Both the position numbers and the translations under genes were made by a program. A stretch of DNA of 64,000 nt from Nissolia schottii (Eukaryota; Streptophyta; Magnoliopsida; Fabales; Fabaceae), in assembly GCA_003254905.1 (NCBI GenBank), contig QANU01105209.1, positions 105,399-169,398 of the forward strand, in the 5' to 3' direction. Below, in pieces: positions 60,972 to 64,000 of the stretch (positions within the stretch are counted from its first letter, which is position 1; the number at the start of each line of letters is the position of its first letter). Below the pieces are notes generated by a model. It was not told the DNA's origin and did not search any database. It worked only from the letters and a program-made list of their open reading frames with translations.

Positions 60972-63515
60972 ATGGTGAGAGTACACGTAAATAGAACGGT
61001 CAACTCTGCATTACATATATCAGAATTCATTCGTCAGAATCTTAATGAAGTTCGTTACTAAACATAATATGATTAATGTTATACTTTATTTTACTATGTT
61101 TTAAACTTATGTACTTATTTCAAATTATTAATTAATATTGCATACCTACTTGATCTATCCTTTTCAACACTTTTTTTTGTATTTTAAAAATATTTTCAAA
61201 TATAATTTACTAACCACACATAATTAAATTTATTTTATCTTAAGTTATATAGGGGAATAAAAAAGGCAAAGTTAGCCGCCTAATATTTATTCACATATTT
61301 TGATATGGTGTTTTTATTTAATCTTTAACCATTGATATTTGGTGGGTCATTGGCCTGCATTTTTGTATTAATATAATTTATTTTAAAATACATAATATGA
61401 AATATTTTTTAATTTATTTTTATATAAAACATCATGAATTTATTATGCATAATGTCCCAATTAAAAAATTAGATATAATAAAAAATTCAAAATTAATGAT
61501 TATTTAAAAATAATATCAATAAAATAAACTAAGAATTATAACCAATTTTATTTATGTTTACTAATTACTAAACATATAAAATTAGACTGAAAACAATATT
61601 TTGAAACAATTTTTTTGTTTTGGAAATAAGCTAAGTTCTCAAACATGCTTTTTTTGGTTCATAGATTTGCTTTCAAATTATTTTATAAAACATTTGATTC
61701 TAATGCATGATAATTATTTTGACAAAAAAAGGCATGATAATTATGAATTAAATAGTCCATTGACGTGAGTTATTCACCCAAAATTAGAAGCAATGTTATT
61801 AATTAAATTTTATTAAATTACATAATTAGTTTGTAAACCTTTTACATTATGATTCAGTAATGCATTGTTAAATTACTATAGAAGTTTTAGCTTTTATGAT
61901 GTTTACTATCTTTGAAATTTAAGACTTTACTTTTTATCCATTGATAGAATAAAATATTTTACACCATTAAGACTTTACTTTATATTTTGTTTTTAAGTAT
62001 GTTGTTAGAAATGGAGACACATAGTATGTTTTACACTTGTCTCACTGTTAGGATCCCGTGTACCAAAAATGTGGACTTATTTCTGACATTTAAAAAATAA
62101 AGAAGTTATTGAGAACACATTTATTATTTTTGTTTATTAATTATTTGATTACTGTAGGAGCAGCGAGATTTATGGAGTACACACGGAAACATTGAGCCAC
62201 TGAGTCCCTTGATACGACCCTATCTAGAAAGTGCTAGTTTGTGGGAGGTGGCTTCCATGCCCAATATGGTAATCAACCATGAGCTTGTTAATGCTCTTGT
62301 AGAACGTTGGAGACCAGAGACCCATACATTTCATCACCTCATGGAGAATGCATAGTAACATTGGAATATGCCACTATGTTACTTGGGGTTGGTGTGATGG
62401 GCTTCCTATAATAGGACCTGGCACAATATTCTTGGGATCGATGCTCCAAAATTTGTGTCACAAACTACTTGAGTTAATTCATAACCCTCGCGATATGCAC
62501 AGATCATTTATGTCTACGGTGTGGTTACATGAGAATTTTGGCGCTGAGATCCGTGATGATTTTGACGAGTATGAAGCAAGTAATACACTGGCATGTCCGC
62601 AAATATATCATGCGCTTGTGTGCTGATATTTTGTTTGACAAGTACGGTAATTGGGTTCATTCCAAGTACTTGGCGTTGCTTCGCAATTTGGACGTCATCA
62701 GGTCGTACAGTTGGGGTTCAACTATACTGGCTATACTTGATAGGCCATTATGTCATGTTACGCCTGCCACATGTGCAGGAATCTCTAATTGTATGGCGCT
62801 CTTGCAGATGTGGGCGTTTTATAGATTTTCGGCACTTGCTCCGACGCTATAGGCCCCAGACCACTATGGTAAAAAATTATATGTGTATTTGTTATTTGCT
62901 AATTTTAATAATATAATCAATTGAAATTTGTTGATTTTAATAATATAATAATTTGTGGATGGCCGACATATGCATATGCTCATCGTAGCTGACATCATAC
63001 GATCGTAGAAATAAGAACTGTCATTGAACATATGCACCCAAACCAGATAGACATTAATTAAAATATTGTTTATGTTAATTATTGTGCATTAAAGTAGTCA
63101 ATATTATTTGTATCTAAATTATTCTTTTTTCATGCATTTTATATGGCAACCATATCGGTATCTGACTATTAATGCAGTCATTTTGACAAAGATTCGAAAT
63201 ATGAGAAATATGCAGTCAATTGTCTGCCCACTCGTTTTCTTTGAAACAGTAGAGTGACATGTAGTTGACCACAATATGTGGTAATTCGGTTTGGTGCTCA
63301 CGCTGTCAGTTGGACCTAGTTGCAGTGTTTTGAGGAATAATCATAATCAGGATTTGAGAGGGAATCAACAAGCACTAGCATTGGTTAACTAGATGCAAAG
63401 GCTTGATATGTTGATTCGGATGTAGTTGAATCCCATACCACTGACCGATCAAGTACTTAATTCTTATAAACCATCAGAGGAGTATTGACAGTGGTACAAG
63501 CATGATGGGCATCGA
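60972..63515 (+). pseudogene. PMD protein, degenerate, element D
   Basis: Begins MVRVHVNRTV at 60972, homologous to element A. Downstream pieces, separated by presumed introns and broken by stops and frameshifts, include the RHGNIEPL-like and LVERWRPET segments (62160-62340), IVTLEYATMLLGV (about 62350), KYGNWVHSKYLALLRN and PATCAGISNCMALLQMWAFYRF (62640-62830), and the C-terminal FIWQPYRYLTIN, DLRGNQQALALVN, WYKHDGHRFL (63135-63515). An intron of over 1 kb (about 61030-62020) sits in the first third. The homology ends where a transposase on the opposite strand begins. Confidence 0.75.
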
Positions 63516-63519
63516 TTTC

Positions 63520-64000
63520 TTCGAGCATGCGCACTCCTTCCGCACTTAACAAACAATGCATTCGTCTTTAAATATGTCTCTTGAACCAACGCCATAATGG
63601 AAAAATTGCGAGTCTCCAAAAACTTAGAGTTCATCAACTCAACCAAGTTAATTGTCATATGAGAGCAACGACGCCCACTATCGAATGCACAAATCCACTT
63701 TTCTCTTGGAATAGCTTATATCCAAGTTGCATAATCTTTGTTATGCTGGCTTAGTCACTCGTATCAATGGTTGTAATGCTCGATTGTGCTTGAATAACCT
63801 GTCCATTTGTCAACAACAAAGTTGGTATCCAGTAAATCATAATTCGCAAGTACAACTAAAAGTGCACACAAGTGTAACTTATCAATACCCTTGACTAGCT
63901 TTTCCATGTACTTGACCTTGAAATACCTGGCAAAAATTTGTGTGATGTGTCTAATGCAGTAGAGGTGGTAGGCTCAATGACCATCCATTCGCCGTATTTG
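63520..64000 (-). pseudogene. MULE (mudrA-type) transposase fragment
   Basis: On the minus strand, from the window edge inward, the pieces YCIRHITQIFARYFKVKYME, PREKWICAFDSGRRCSH, MTINLVELMNSKFLETRNF and ALVQETYLKTNALFVKCGR can be read. They match the conserved second half of plant Mutator-like transposases (Cys-His recognition, the xLVESMNS-type block and TYFRTNALF block). In-frame stops and frameshifts interrupt it, so it is inactive. Its zinc-knuckle end is missing at the junction near 63520, and its start lies beyond the window. It is convergent with the PMD pseudogene. Confidence 0.75.

Noticed and set aside
1-64000. tRNA, rRNA or CRISPR loci
   Set aside because: No tRNA A/B-box pair, rRNA segment or spaced direct-repeat array was seen by reading; CRISPR is not expected in a plant genome.

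Overview
This is a plant nuclear window. Most of it is AT-rich, the genes are split by GT-AG introns, and transposable-element debris fills the spaces between them. The protein set (an ATL23-type RING-H2 ligase, a two-domain nucleoredoxin, a syringolide-induced 14-1-1-like protein, SMT2) and the repeat content (TAATCGATTACA motifs, mobile-domain elements with GATTTCAG hairpins) point to a legume, most probably Glycine. The species call is inference.

Layout of host genes: ATL23-like RING-H2 ligase (3838-4236, +); nucleoredoxin 2-like (21081-25676, +, 3 exons); chloroplast-type RNA pseudouridine synthase (27707-31975, +, 7 exons); prolyl 4-hydroxylase (39121-35806, -, 7 exons); bHLH52/53-like factor (41131-43340, +, 2 exons); LYR-motif protein (45391-44921, -) divergent from a P-type PPR protein (46668-48272, +); syringolide-induced-like protein (50540-51307, +); sterol methyltransferase SMT2 (58153-57062, -). 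I rebuilt the exon joins by reading splice sites and frame continuity, and all sum to open frames. The genes are unrelated in function; no cluster or operon logic is visible.

Layout of mobile DNA: four stretches carry a mobile-element family with hairpin-rich ends. Three of them carry plant mobile domain (PMD) coding sequence: A (about 6320-9287, pseudogene, then cut by a copia element), B (16121-19402, with terminal inverted repeats of over 600 bp and telomere-like CCCTAAA arrays) and D (about 60480-63515, pseudogene, convergent with a MULE transposase fragment that runs off the window end). C (about 45490-45800) is a hairpin fragment between the LYR and PPR genes. A 5'-truncated copia element (9288 to about 11740) holds a nested insertion and an assembly gap (10452-11347). 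A complete 974-bp non-autonomous LTR element (34587-35560) has a GAACC target duplication, an initiator-tRNA-Met primer site and a polypurine tract, and it carries an arabinogalactan-protein-like coding fragment. Small foldback elements lie at 2871-3085, 5795-5946, 24281-24443 and 53039-53154, and tandem duplications at 14490-14997 and 52501-53075.

The strongest unusual signals are the LTR element with the captured AGP-like reading frame, and the PMD elements, whose repeated hairpins sit just upstream of their own promoters.
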